From: Azorinus chamasolen
Lineage: Eukaryota > Mollusca > Bivalvia > Cardiida > Solecurtidae
NCBI GenBank assembly: GCA_963576725.1
Contig: OY755252.1
Span: forward strand, 46,842,140 to 46,906,139
Direction: 5' to 3'
Length of the DNA: 64,000 nt
Notes under the pieces: generated by a model
What the model was told of the DNA's origin: nothing
The model's input: only the letters and a program-made list of their open reading frames with translations
Database searches by the model: none
Shown: positions 23,751 to 34,728 of the stretch, piece after piece
How positions within the stretch are numbered: the first letter of the stretch is position 1
Layout: each line of letters starts with the position of its first letter
Made by a program: the position numbers and the translations under genes

Positions 23751-24393
23751 GATTGGTCAAAGTAACTAGAGCTGTTATACAAAACACCGCTGAATTGACT
23801 TCGATTTAAATTCAAATCAATGTCCTTTCAAAAACACACATTTTATAGACGCATATTAGTAACATTGTATGCGACTATATATATTTGTATATATAAAACG
23901 ATCATTTCCATACATTTAACATGGGCGTCAATGTTATACGAGTCGATGCATCTGAATCGCTGTTTGCATTTTAGTATACATTGGCAACTATTAAGATATT
24001 CATCAGTGTCACCAGTATGGAAAGAAAACTTTGATTTGTGATTCGTAACTTTAACGACTGAATAATGAAACAATGATTATAATATACACTGCTTTATAAA
24101 ATACAATGTCCGAGTAAAACATTCAATAATTTAAATAATATCTGGGCAAAATGTCTGATAGTTGTTAAGTGTCCAGTTCGATTCATGTATGTCGGTTTCA
24201 TAAATAACTTATTTTAAAGTTTACAATGATTATTCCTCACGTCATGGTATGAACGTTGTGGTTTTCTCTACTACGTCGTAATTTCTATATTCAATGGAAA
24301 AGTACCAAAGTCAAGCACAAACAGATACAAGCAAAACGCAACTACCACCTAAACACCAATAGAAAGCAAGTAACATACATAAACAGCCACATG

Positions 24394-24605
24394 CACACAC
24401 ACACACACACACACATACACACTCACACACACACACACACGAGATGAAAATTATCAACATGAACAAACGCACAAGTACAAACACCAAACATAAAAGCAAG
24501 GGTGACCAAGAAAGTACCGCCTTGGAACGGTCAGTGGCAAAACCACCACTGGGGTTTAAATCGGTTAACGGTCCTCTTAACCTCACACTTATCTCAAAGT
24601 CACCC
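24394..24605. repeat. (CA)n microsatellite, then reversed R2 fragment
   Basis: (CA)n occupies about 24,394-24,440. 24,490-24,605 is the reverse complement of the R2 core: AAAGTACCGCCTTGGAACGG then TCAGTGGCAAAACCACC. Confidence 0.65.
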
Positions 24606-25595
24606 TAGTATAACACACAGTGTAAATAAAGGTATCCCCGCCAGACTCCCCCACAACATAGACGACGGGTGAACACAGGACGATATGTAAAACATAGCAT
24701 GACAACAACTGTGAAAGTCCGTCAAATATGTACACATTAACTGTGCTGAAGTCAGCGCAACTTCATTTCAATAGTTCATTTTAAATAGCATAAAATTAGA
24801 AACTGCCCATTCATGAAATGGTGTTACATACTTCCATATATATTGCTGCAAGAAAAAGCTGTCGCTTTGACTTTAAAGCCATTTCAGATCCCAATCTCTC
24901 TGTCACTCTGCACATCATTCTGTAAAGAATCTCCATTTTATAAACTGAAAAGCAAATGATTTAGACTTAGATTTCGTGACATGGATCATACACAGGGGCT
25001 CAGTGTTATAAAGCTTCTATCGAGTTTTATTTCATAGACCATTCTCAAGTGACTCATTGGTCAAATACTTGCGAATGATCCCAGATTCAAGCAAAATCTT
25101 GTTTTGCTAAGTACAATGGGTTATCTTTCCTGGTGTTAGAAACTGATTGCATTTAGATGTGCACCAATAAAAAACTTAGATTCTAAGTAATACATTAATA
25201 TCTATCTGGGTTTTGCATGTATTTGTTAATTTTGCCAATGCATATAATATAAATATCATATAATGTAGATCTAATTATATCGCACGTTTAGACCACACCA
25301 TGGTATATTTATCTACACTGTTCGCAAAGTACATAATGTTTTTATACTAGACACTTTATTTTGAATCATTTTATATTCTGACAAACGTATCACATAACGA
25401 TCATGCTTCATCGAGTATGAAAGGCGTGTGTATAAAATTGCGATTGTAATCGAGAAATAAATGTACGAAATCTTTAAATAATATAAATATTAAAATCAAC
25501 CAAGCAGATCTTATGCAACAAATTGAAAGTATGCAATACTTTCAACAGCTGAGGGAAAGACTATACGTTAATGTATTTATCTACTTTTTTATCCA

Positions 25596-25639
25596 TGATG
25601 ATGATGATGATGATGACTACTATGATTAGTATGATGAGT

Positions 25640-25729
<90 letters not shown>

Positions 25730-25805
25730 GTGATGGTGATGATGATGATGAGTATAATGATGATGATCATCACCATTATCTTATCATCATCATCATCATC
25801 ACAAT
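25596..25805. repeat. (ATG)n microsatellite
   Basis: A long GAT repeat with GGT and AGT interruptions, ending in an inverted CATCATCATC block. Poly-Met and poly-Ile frames across it are artefacts. The flanks 24,606-25,595 and 25,806-26,550 hold nothing recognised. Confidence 0.9.
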
Positions 25806-26559
25806 TATGATCATTATTGTGCTCCTTATCATTTTTACATATGTCGTTTGTTTTGACAAATATGAGAATTGCATTGTACTGACAAAATTAGAACGGGTAC
25901 ATGTATATGTTAATTTTCTATTTATTGGCTTTATCAAACTGTCAAGTAAAGTCTACATGCTTCCATTCTTCAACTATATAGTTAAATGCCTTGCATCATT
26001 ATGAAATTTTGAATTCATCATTGGGAATTGAATGTTAGATAGATTTGTTTAAGTATAAAGTAAGCCATTTTTCTATTCAATTTTTTTAATACATGCCTTT
26101 CTGCCAAGACACATATTTCTCACCAGCTCCTTTCAAATCTTACAAAAAATCCATATGGAAGTAGTCAAAGTTGAACCAGATCCAGCTTTAAGCGTACTCG
26201 TGTGGTGCTGTAAAGCATTGCCTATCGGTTACATATGTAGGTAACTGACTGGTTATCAATAGGCACGAAACACAGATGTCATCTGCTTAATATTTCATGT
26301 TGAGTTTGAAACCGCAATGACAAACAGATGTCCTGAAAGCCTTCAATGGTTTGGTTAGTTGTTTTTTTTATCGAATTTGACGTCACTTTAACATTATTTA
26401 AGTCATATCACGAAATCCAGTTAATTGCAAGTGGGGGAAGACCCCATAGGTTCTTTCGTGCACGAAACGAATTGCATTATTTCGTGCATAGAAGAACAGG
26501 GTAGAACCACCGACGTACGCAAGCCAACTGGACGGCTTCCTCCCAAGAAAAAAACAAAT

Positions 26560-26632
26560 GCCCATACCTGAATTCGAACTACAGCGGTGTAGGACTCAGT
26601 CGATGCCTATAACCACTCGGCCACGAGGGTGT
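26560..26632 (-). repeat. tRNA-Leu/Ser-like SINE relic
   Basis: The minus strand reads CTCGTGGCCGAGTGGTTATA (strong box A) and, about 35 nt on, GTAGTTCGAATTCAGGTATG (box B). The acceptor stem does not close and there is no clear long variable arm, so it is a relic or SINE head rather than a tRNA gene. Confidence 0.45.
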
Positions 26633-27079
26633 TCAACGAAACATTTCGATATTTTGGGTAATAATTACAAAATTGATAACCATTTCCTTTACATTATGGC
26701 CCATACCATTTTGCCCAGAATAACCCAAATTGAATGAACTAACTATTCCGGTAATCTATCAGCCTTTCAATGATCTAGACGTTAAAATTGACAATGGTAT
26801 TATTTATTCTAACATTTATGACAAAAAGACGGCTTTGATTTTGAATTTGTAAAGCCCCCCAACTTGGTGAAAATGTTTCATGTGCTCAAACTTACGGGGT
26901 TTACATATATATTCATATTCGTTATGCTAGAACGTGTTTTTCTATTGACGATTTTAACAGTCAAAATTTCGTCTTAACTGAAAAGCTGCTTAAGCAAGAT
27001 AATGGGTATCATAAACTAAGAAAGACTTCTTAATTTTACCATCGAAAGCTCTAACTTATGTGCTGGAATTAGTGCAATC

Positions 27080-27519
27080 TTACAACGCTCTCACAACACG
27101 ATATTTCACATCCGGAATGTTTTGGTGATGTGATTTACCAACTTCGGAAAATTATCGTACATATCCATTTTCTTTGTTAGTTCATCAATTTTTTCGAGCA
27201 ATTAATTAAAAGGGTATATAACCATGTAGTACTACAACATAATGCATGTCTAGTCGTCACACCTTTTACAGTTGCCAATCACGTTGTACGCCCTTCGTGT
27301 ACGTCGTCGGAAAGTAATTGTACTCTACGAAGATGACCACTAAAATTCGTAAAAGGTATGAAGAAGTCGAACCCTTTTTTACTTTTTGAACAGATACTGT
27401 GTTTGTAGTTTAAATCTGAAGTACATTAGCGATGGAAGAACCCAGTTTATTTCACTTAAATATATATATTCTTTTTATATGCAATTTACCACTGCATTTG
27501 CCATCGCGGTTGCTGTCTA
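27080..27519 (+). repeat. R2 dispersed repeat copy, host of the foldback element
   Basis: Shares GATGTGATTTACCAACTTCG, TACAGTTGCCAATCACG, GTACGTCGTCGG and TGCCATCGCGGTTG with the other R2 copies. It is interrupted at 27,519/27,520 by the foldback element, in the same GCGGTTG region that runs on uninterrupted at 22,000 and 33,925. Confidence 0.6.
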
Positions 27520-29257
27520 AGGCTACAGTCCCACTAGCGCTTGCGATCGTTAAAGACCACTGGCGACCTCTGAGACCTCTGAAACCGATCGTCTGCGATT
27601 TTCGGCGACTAAATTAAAAAACAAATGATTCGCAGTCACATTGGCGATGCATCTGTGACCACCGTAAGACAGGTTGTTGACGATCGTGCGTTAAGTCACT
27701 GGTTTCGTACGATATTCGTACGAAGATTCCACAATCACTTCCAACCTGTTGTGTTGTCACGTGATATATGCCTAGTCACGGATAATCTTTAGGCAGTCGC
27801 TGGTGATTGCACGACAGTCATAGGTAATTGTAGATAGGTCGCTGATAGTCGTACGATTGTAGGGAAAATCACTAACGACCATTTAAATTTTGTTAGAGAC
27901 ATTCCTACGACGATCGCACGATCAGCTAGAGCCTTCTAAGGTTACCTTTTAAAGAATACCGGCGACCAGTTTGATCGTAAGGAGGTTGTTGTGCATGATC
28001 AACAACCTCTCTGCGACTAAATTTGGTCGCACGACAAGAAACGACTACCAACGATTACTGAAGATCACGCGCGATCATCAGTGACTTGCCGTGCGACTTT
28101 CGTACGAATATCGGCAACAATAGGTCGCTTGAAATCGTAAACAGGTCATAATTGGGCTAGTGGGATTGGGCCCTGAGGTTGTTGTACTTGATCAACAACC
28201 TCTCTACGACTGAAATACGACTGAAATTGGTCGCACAATTGGAAACGATTACCAATGATTACTGAAGACCACCGGCAATTAACATTGACTTGTCGTGCGA
28301 CCTTCGTACGAATATCGGTGACCAGAAGGATTGCACTGTACCAAGACCAGTTTTGTCATCTTGTTGTCTATTATGGGCCCAGTCCCACTAGGCCTTACAA
28401 CCCCTTAAGACCTGTTTACGAGACCTTTAGACCTGCTACCGACCTCTGGTCGCCGATATTCATACGAAGGTCGCACGACAAGCCACTGTTAATCGCGGAT
28501 GGTCTTCAGTAATCATCGGTACTCGTTTACAATCGTGCGACCAAGTTCAGTCTTATTACAGTCGTAGAGAGGTTGTTGGCCATGTACAACAACCCCAGTG
28601 CCCAGTCCCGCTAGGCCTACGACCAATTATGACCTGTTTACGATTTCTAGCGACATCTGGTCGAATATATTCGTACGAAGGTCGCACGACAAGTCGCTGA
28701 TAATTGCCGATGATATTCAGTAATCGTTGGTAATCGTTTCCAGTCGTGCGACCAATTGCAGTCGTAGAGAGGCTGTTGATCATGCACAACAAAATCCTTA
28801 CGATCGAACTGGTCGCCGGTATTCTTTAAGAGGTAATCTCAGAGGGTTAAGGTAATCGTGCGATCGTCGTACGAAGGTCTCCAATAATCTTGACCTGGCC
28901 GTTAGTGATCTTCCCTGCAGTCGTACGACTATCAGCGACCTTTCTACAAAAATCTACGACTGTCGTGCAATTACTAGCGACTGCCTAAAGATTATCCGCG
29001 ACTAGGCATGGATCACGTGACTACACAACAGGTCGGAAATGATTGTGTAACCTTCGTACGAATATCGCACGAATACTAGTGACTTGGCGCACGATCGTCA
29101 ACAACCTGTCTTAAGGTGGTCGCAGATGCATCGCCAATGTGACTGCGATTTGTTTTTACTTTAAGTCGCCGACAATCGCAGGCAGTCGGCGGTTTCAGAG
29201 TTCTCAGAGGTCGCCAGTGGTCTTTAACGATCGCAAGCGCTAGTGGGACTGTAGCCT
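27520..29257. mobile_element. 1.7 kb non-coding foldback element rich in TCGCACGAC motifs
   Basis: Termini are inverted and almost perfect for about 50 bp: the left end starts AGGCTACAGTCCCACTAGCG and the right end is its reverse complement, ending at 29,257. Symmetry continues imperfectly for about 500 bp per arm (27,520-28,020 and 28,755-29,257): CATTGGCGATGCATCTGTGA, GACAGGTTGTTGACGATCGT and CCTAGTCACGGATAATCTTT each have inverted partners. The interior is a second, nested pair of related units with GGGCCCAGTCCCACTAGGCC (28,376) and its inverse (28,160). TCGTACGA, GTCGCACGAC and CGATCG recur throughout. There is no transposase. TSD is unclear: TCTA flanks both ends but with a one-base offset. 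Confidence 0.75.
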
Positions 29258-30261
29258 ATCTAAACCAATGACTTCAATCCAGTTTATCGATATAACCACC
29301 TCTTCCTAGAACAGAAAAATATCGTAAAAGGGTATTTATTACGATATGAACTGGCTTACGACAGAGGTACAAATAAGATGCGTAAATGTACTCATTTCAC
29401 ATAAACATTCAATTATTGCCCTTCCAAGCCATGAACTGTGAATCGGCTTTTCAAAAATATTCTAAAGAGTGGCCACAGTATAGGGTTTGATTGGGAAGTG
29501 CCGATTTTAGAATCTTGGTATTCATCCTTGTCTATATATTTGTTATAATCTTAATAACCTTCGGCATTATTTTCACGAATTGATTGATGTCGTTGGAGCA
29601 ACTTTACAGATTACCTACAGATGTATAAAGTTTACCTGCCATTAACACTTTATATCCCGTTATTCGATAATTGAGTACAACTTGCAAAAAGCATGGATCC
29701 AGAAGAGACATCGAGAAACGTGACGCCTTATACTGTGTCTAGCTGTTTGACACAACCCGTCAATAGTATATCGAAATCGGAATTGAAATCGATGCAGTCA
29801 TCATTGGACCAGATCCTAAGTCTCACTTTGTTCACAATGAAATTAAACACACGTGGTCATCAATCGTGTTCCACAATATAATAAATAAATGCATGGGAGA
29901 TAATTCAACACCAGAAAAAACATTTAACTTTAGTAATTTCCCCTTGATAAATACTTAACTTACAAAATAAAGAGATACATTAATATGGGACATTAAACCA
30001 TCCTACATGAGCGTTTGATCTGGGTCTAGTCTATCTGTAAAAAATTATCTACTGCTACACATGTTCAATATTGCAAGCATCCCTTCTGACTTGTTTTAAG
30101 AGTTTGACATTTTTAAAACGCAGTTCTAAACATGGTAAATGCCCGCTTCTGCAATATGCCGCTTCGCCTCCTGATCTGATGTTTGACATCGGGCTTGAGA
30201 CCAGAGCCAGCAAGTATGATTCATCAGACCACAGTGATGGCAAATATTCTAAAAATTGGTG

Positions 30262-30470
30262 ATCCTTCGAGAGCAAAAGTAGAAATGCAAAAAGAGAAAA
30301 TTGTAGACTCGGTTTTAATGAGTCTGTTCATGAGTAGTAATTAATAGAAATGCAACACTACTCATGCCCAAGCAGTATGCAATTTTCAAAACTAATTACA
30401 TCAAAACTAATGATCCCGAATGACCAGAAAATACAACAACACTGAGAATGAAGTATACAGGGTAATTGGT
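30262..30470 (+). repeat. R1 dispersed repeat copy
   Basis: Same block order as 20,640-20,455 and 50,805-51,020, ending AACAACACTGAGAATGAAGTA. The stretch 29,258-30,261 before it holds nothing recognised. Confidence 0.6.
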
Positions 30471-30539
30471 AATGATATGTGTTTTATGTGTGTGTATATC
30501 TATTTATGACTTTTTCACAGATTTCAGATTGGTCTTGAC

Positions 30540-30647
30540 ATGAGGTTTCGTCTTCGCCACTGCCTCATATTGTCGATATGCATATTTCTTATATGCGCGT
30601 ATACGCTTATCAATCGGTCAGCGATGCATGACCGGATGAAGACTGCA
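30540..30647 (+). CDS. Carbohydrate sulfotransferase, exon 1 (signal anchor)
   Basis: Codes for residues 1-36: a short basic cytoplasmic tail (MRFRLRH) and a hydrophobic segment LILSICIFLICAYTLI (about 9-24), the layout of a type II Golgi membrane protein. An acceptor-like TTTTTCACAG ends at 30,520, leaving a 19 nt 5' leader in this exon, so an upstream non-coding exon is likely. The exon ends at a consensus GTAAGT donor in phase 0, which joins exactly to the phase-0 acceptor at 31,881. The assignment rests on this fit and on family topology; no transcript was seen. Confidence 0.7.
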
Positions 30648-31217
30648 GTAAGTACAACAACGCCAAAGGTGTCTGCTTTAAATGTATGTTTAACCGGTAG
30701 TTGAATGTACATACCCGTTATTTATGACTTTTGAAATACTTCGGATATAGCAAAGCGCAAACAGTAATATATACGAATACTCAAGAGATTATACCATTGG
30801 TTGACACAACAATAGCAACTTAGTCATACTATACTCAGTATAATATCAAAATCTAATTTGAATTGTATTGTTATGAAGTAAAAAGTGAGCAATGTCGAAA
30901 TAAGAACAGTAATAAATACTGATCATATGAGACTGTTTTGTAAATGAATATTCAGTAGGTATTGCAATTTGGAAAAAAAACATATAACAGGGAAAAGGTT
31001 AATGAAACTAAAAGGTGATAAACTCGCTCAATCATTGACCGTATGATAGTGTACAATAAGCAGTGTATACGCGGTTTGCACTTTATGTAATGCGGTTCTA
31101 TGAAGGAATCAGTATAAACAATTTAAAATGGTATATAACAGAAATACAACAAGCGAAAACAATGTATGCAAGAAATACACGAGTATAAGAAAATCTAGCT
31201 CAAAATCATTCATATTA

Positions 31218-31431
31218 TTAACCTTTAGCCTGCTATGGGCGGATGAATGAATACCTATGCAAACAGTTTGGATTCAGATGAGACGCCGAGTAACTCGATG
31301 TCTCATCAGGATCCAAGCTGTTTGACATCCTGATCGTATTTTGGTAGACAAATTGATTATAATTTGAATTTTGAAAATGTAGTAGGTGAAACATTCTGCG
31401 AAAATATTTTGCCCAGCAGGCTAAAGGTTAA
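31218..31431. repeat. M2 MITE with TTAA ends
   Basis: 214 bp with perfect 17 bp inverted ends TTAACCTTTAGCCTGCT. TTAA target duplication followed by CC is the piggyBac-type arrangement. The centre is a hairpin, TTCAGATGAGACGCCGAGTA with an inverted partner. Related copies: 57,634-57,840 and, partly, 58,835-59,045. Confidence 0.85.
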
Positions 31432-31533
31432 GTGTCGAAATGCTTCTAATAGGTTAACCCTCTGAATGCGAGGCATGCATGTATTGTCATATGCTAACGG
31501 TGTACATCCAGATAATAAGGGTCCTAAATGAGT

Positions 31534-31763
31534 TTAACCCATTTGCTCCCTGTGGATTCTTCCATGCTTATATATTGGATTAGTCCATTTTCTATCTAAG
31601 GTGTGCCTGGTCAAAATTTTCAATTTCGTTTTGTTTTATATTTAAATTCCTATCAGCAAACATTGTAGACTCCTGATCATACGCCGCATTATGCGGCGTC
31701 TGGTCAGAGTCTTCACTGTTTGCCTAAGTCACATATATGGGATCGTGGGAGCAAATGGGTTAA
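31534..31763. repeat. M3 MITE with TTAA ends
   Basis: 230 bp with perfect 17 bp inverted ends TTAACCCATTTGCTCCC. The central hairpin is CATACGCCGC/GCGGCGTCTG within GACTCCTGATC...GGTCAGAGTC. Non-autonomous. Confidence 0.85.
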
Positions 31764-31881
31764 GCCTTTCAAACCGAGTGCGTGCTATAGTTAGACAGTC
31801 GTGGAACATTCCACTCTGATAATTCAGCATGGACAATTTCAATATGTAAAACAACTCATGTGAATGTTTGATCTGTTTTAG

Positions 31882-32961
31882 GTGGAACTAGTAGTGAAGA
31901 CTAAGACGAATATTAGTGCAAGGTTTACCCAAAGACGTTTATGGATTGAAAAGAAATGCGCAGCTTCAAATATGCAACACAAACATGTAAAACTAGTGGC
32001 AGGACACGCTCCAGCTAAAATGACATTATGCGTGGTACCTAAAGCTGCTTGTACTATTTGGCTCCGTCTTTTTGCATTTCTTATGAACAAAGGATCATCT
32101 AGCAGGACTATAACTGACTATTCAAAGTACGTTGTACACGTCAATCCAGGTAAACCGTATGCAAGATACGACTTCAATGGAAAACACAAAAGTTTCATTA
32201 ACACATCTGTACGGGTAATGACAGCTAGAGACCCATATACAAGACTGTGGTCAGCTTACGTCGACAAGTTACTCCTTGTGGACTTTTGGACACAAAAGGG
32301 CAAACAAATTATAAATATGATTCGACCGAATGCAACATCTCGTTCTAAGCATTGTGGCAGTGATGTCACATTTCCGGAATTTATTCAATACGTTATACGG
32401 ATTGGCCATAGTATGGCCTACTGGGCTATCGACTATCATTGGCTGCCAGTGACAGACATATGCGATCCATGTGTTTTCAAACCGGAATTTATCGTGATGC
32501 AAGAATCCTTTCTATCAGACTTTACGTATGTTGTAGATCGCGTTGGTTTGACGCATGACGTCAAACCAGCACTTGAGGTAGATCAGGATGAGTACGAAAT
32601 TGAAAATGAAATGGACTACAATTTCAAAATGTTTCCTAAATACTCCATGTGTGTTACAAAAGGTGAGCTAGCCAAACGTTTATGGAAAGTAATGAAGTTA
32701 AATGGTTATTTGCAGCCTGACGACAACATGCCTTCTCCGATAGACGAAGAGAAATTAGATACATCTGCAATGTTAGAATTGGTTCGCTCCGCTCGTAAAT
32801 GCAATGGTAACAATAAAACGACAAAGAAGGCTCTGCGTAGACAGGCTTTGGTTGATGCCTATCGACAACTTTCAGATGAACAAATACAAGCACTCCAGAA
32901 GCTTTACCAAGTCGACTTTGAGTTGTTCGGATATGATAGCACTCCGCCAACTCAGCTGTAG
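31882..32961 (+). CDS. Carbohydrate sulfotransferase (CHST8-14 group), exon 2
   Basis: Codes for residues 37-395. These Golgi enzymes transfer sulfate from PAPS to sugar hydroxyls on glycans or proteoglycans. The 5'-phosphosulfate loop is CVVPKAACTIW (residues 86-96), matching the family PKxGCT pattern. The 3'-phosphate site is RVMTARDPYTRLWSAYVDK (147-165). The C-terminus LYQVDFELFGY is the usual end of the Sulfotransfer_2 (PF03567) family. N-glycosylation sequons occur at NIS, NTS and NAT. Total length (395) is normal for the family and the frame is intact. The first codon of this exon is GTG, so it cannot be the start; exon 1 at 30,540 supplies the Met. A possible polyadenylation signal AATAAA is at 33,281. 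Acceptor sugar and exact orthologue cannot be told from motifs. Confidence 0.88.
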   Translation: MELVVKTKTNISARFTQRRLWIEKKCAASNMQHKHVKLVAGHAPAKMTLCVVPKAACTIWLRLFAFLMNKGSSSRTITDYSKYVVHVNPGKPYARYDFNGKHKSFINTSVRVMTARDPYTRLWSAYVDKLLLVDFWTQKGKQIINMIRPNATSRSKHCGSDVTFPEFIQYVIRIGHSMAYWAIDYHWLPVTDICDPCVFKPEFIVMQESFLSDFTYVVDRVGLTHDVKPALEVDQDEYEIENEMDYNFKMFPKYSMCVTKGELAKRLWKVMKLNGYLQPDDNMPSPIDEEKLDTSAMLELVRSARKCNGNNKTTKKALRRQALVDAYRQLSDEQIQALQKLYQVDFELFGYDSTPPTQL

Positions 32962-33544
32962 GAACATGTGCAATCATACTGCGTACCTATTCCCACAAAA
33001 TTTGTCCTATCTGTCTAATGGTATATTATGTAGAAAAGAAACATATTAAACATATATCCATCTGAAACTGCGTTGCATTATATGTAGACCATATAGTTAA
33101 TCCAGCATGCCATTGTATGCAATATCAAATCTATGGTGCCACATATCTGACGCCTCGTAACCACTTAAATCTCATGAAAAATTCCTGTTACTATCTCACA
33201 TACATATTTAACAACAAGATGTCAGGAATTTTCTGATACTTATCTGAACAGTGGAACCTGGAAACTTTTCCCGATAACCAAATAAATATCTGAACACGAA
33301 TTTTGTCATGATACTGCTTTAAACTTTCATGACTTAATGAATCTTTCTTAACTAGACAATTATCATCACGAAAACCAGATAATTATTAACTAAGAAAATT
33401 TTCATGTTGCTACTTATACAAAAAAGACCTTTGTTTTCGGATGAATGTGGTAGTTGCCAATGTCATAGAACAATATATATACTTTTAGATAACTTACCAA
33501 GAAAATTACGATGAAAGTTAAGCGTTAATTATATTTGGTTGTAT

Positions 33545-34240
33545 TATATGGAACTAACGGGTCATTTTGATGCGACAAAAATAACTATAATTATGGTTTT
33601 CATGGTAAAAATCCACCTTACTACAACATACTGCATGTTTGGTTGTGAACCCTTTTACAGTTGGCAATCACGCTGGCCTCTTTGCATGTACGCCGACAAG
33701 CAAGGTTTAGTACTCTATGAAGGCGACCTCTTAAATCCAGAAATGGAAGGAGAACGTCGGATATCTGTACTATTTCATTTTTGTCGTACCCTTTATTACT
33801 TTTCTACAGTTACTCTGTTTGCAGCTCAATCATTGAGTACACTAGCGATAGGTGGATACAGTATGTTCAATTAAATGTTTTTTTGTTATACATGCACTTT
33901 ACCACTGTATTTGCTGTCGCGGTTGTTGTAGATTAGTCGGAGAGGGGATACGTTTATTTACACTGTTTGTCTTTTAGGATGGGGATGGAATAAGGGTGAG
34001 GTTGGGCGCCCATAAACCGGTTTAAACCCCCGGTGACTTTTGTCACTGACCGTTCCAAGGCGGTACTTCCATCTTCCTCCTATTGTATGTTTGTTTTGTC
34101 TTTGTGCGTCTCTTGTTGTTTTTTCTACCTATGTACATTTGCTGTTTCCTTGTGTTGCTGTTCGGGCGAGTGTTTGTTCTGTATGTGGTGTTTCCTGCAT
34201 GACTCATTTTTGTACTTTTTTGTTTTAGATAATAAGCAAT
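33545..34240 (+). repeat. R2 dispersed repeat, longest copy
   Basis: Carries the 10,496/27,080 part (CTGCATGTTTGGTTGTGAAC, TACAGTTGGCAATCACG, GTACGCCGAC) followed by the 21,850-type part (CATTGAGTACACTAGCGATA, GTCACTGACCGTTCCAAGGC), so the two groups of fragments belong to one unit of about 700 bp. No protein identified. Confidence 0.65.
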
Positions 34241-34559
34241 ATGTTAAGTGGAAACTTTTCACGAAAGGTAATAGCACGTGGTGTCAGAAATATGTCACCA
34301 TTTTATGGTTTGGGTAGAGATTGGACGAGATATAATCGGCATGTCTTTATCCAATCGGTATAATACCATGCTCGTATATTTTAAATAAAAAAACGGAAGA
34401 ACATACTATTGAAAACTGCTTAGCCAACTTTAATGCAAATGCGCTTTGTGTTAAATGATATGATGAAAGGTAGCTACTATTTCACCAAAAGTATTGTCTC
34501 CGAAGCACTCTTGCATTCTGCCTCAGTCTCATATGCCACTGCGCCTTTACGAACTTTCT

Positions 34560-34672
34560 ACGGCTAGTAGCATTTGTACCTGTACATCACCCACGTGATG
34601 CCCACACAAACGTACATGTGGTCAGTCTGGAGCTATCACTACACAATTTGGTTGTAAAAATCTAGAGTGGTC
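34560..34672 (+). repeat. Left half of the target repeat split by the 14.8 kb foldback
   Basis: GGTCAGTCTGGAGCTATCAC, TACACAATTTGGTTG and AATCTAGAGTGGTC align with the unbroken copy at about 49,969-50,022. The sequence continues on the far side of the element at 49,464. Confidence 0.75.
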
Positions 34673-34728
34673 TGTTGCAACCTGAATTGTAATAACAACC
34701 GGAATTGTAATAAAATTTATTACAAAAC

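Larger units (their letters stand above)
30648..31881 (+). other. Sulfotransferase intron carrying two TTAA MITEs
   Basis: 1,234 bp GT-AG intron (GTAAGT ... TGTTTTAG). No further exon is needed for phase. Confidence 0.65.

Noticed and set aside
25561..25810. Poly-Met and poly-Ile frames
   Set aside because: Microsatellite translation artefacts.
29693..29881. 62-codon plus-strand frame starting with ATG
   Set aside because: No recognisable domain, no flanking splice or regulatory evidence; may be chance.
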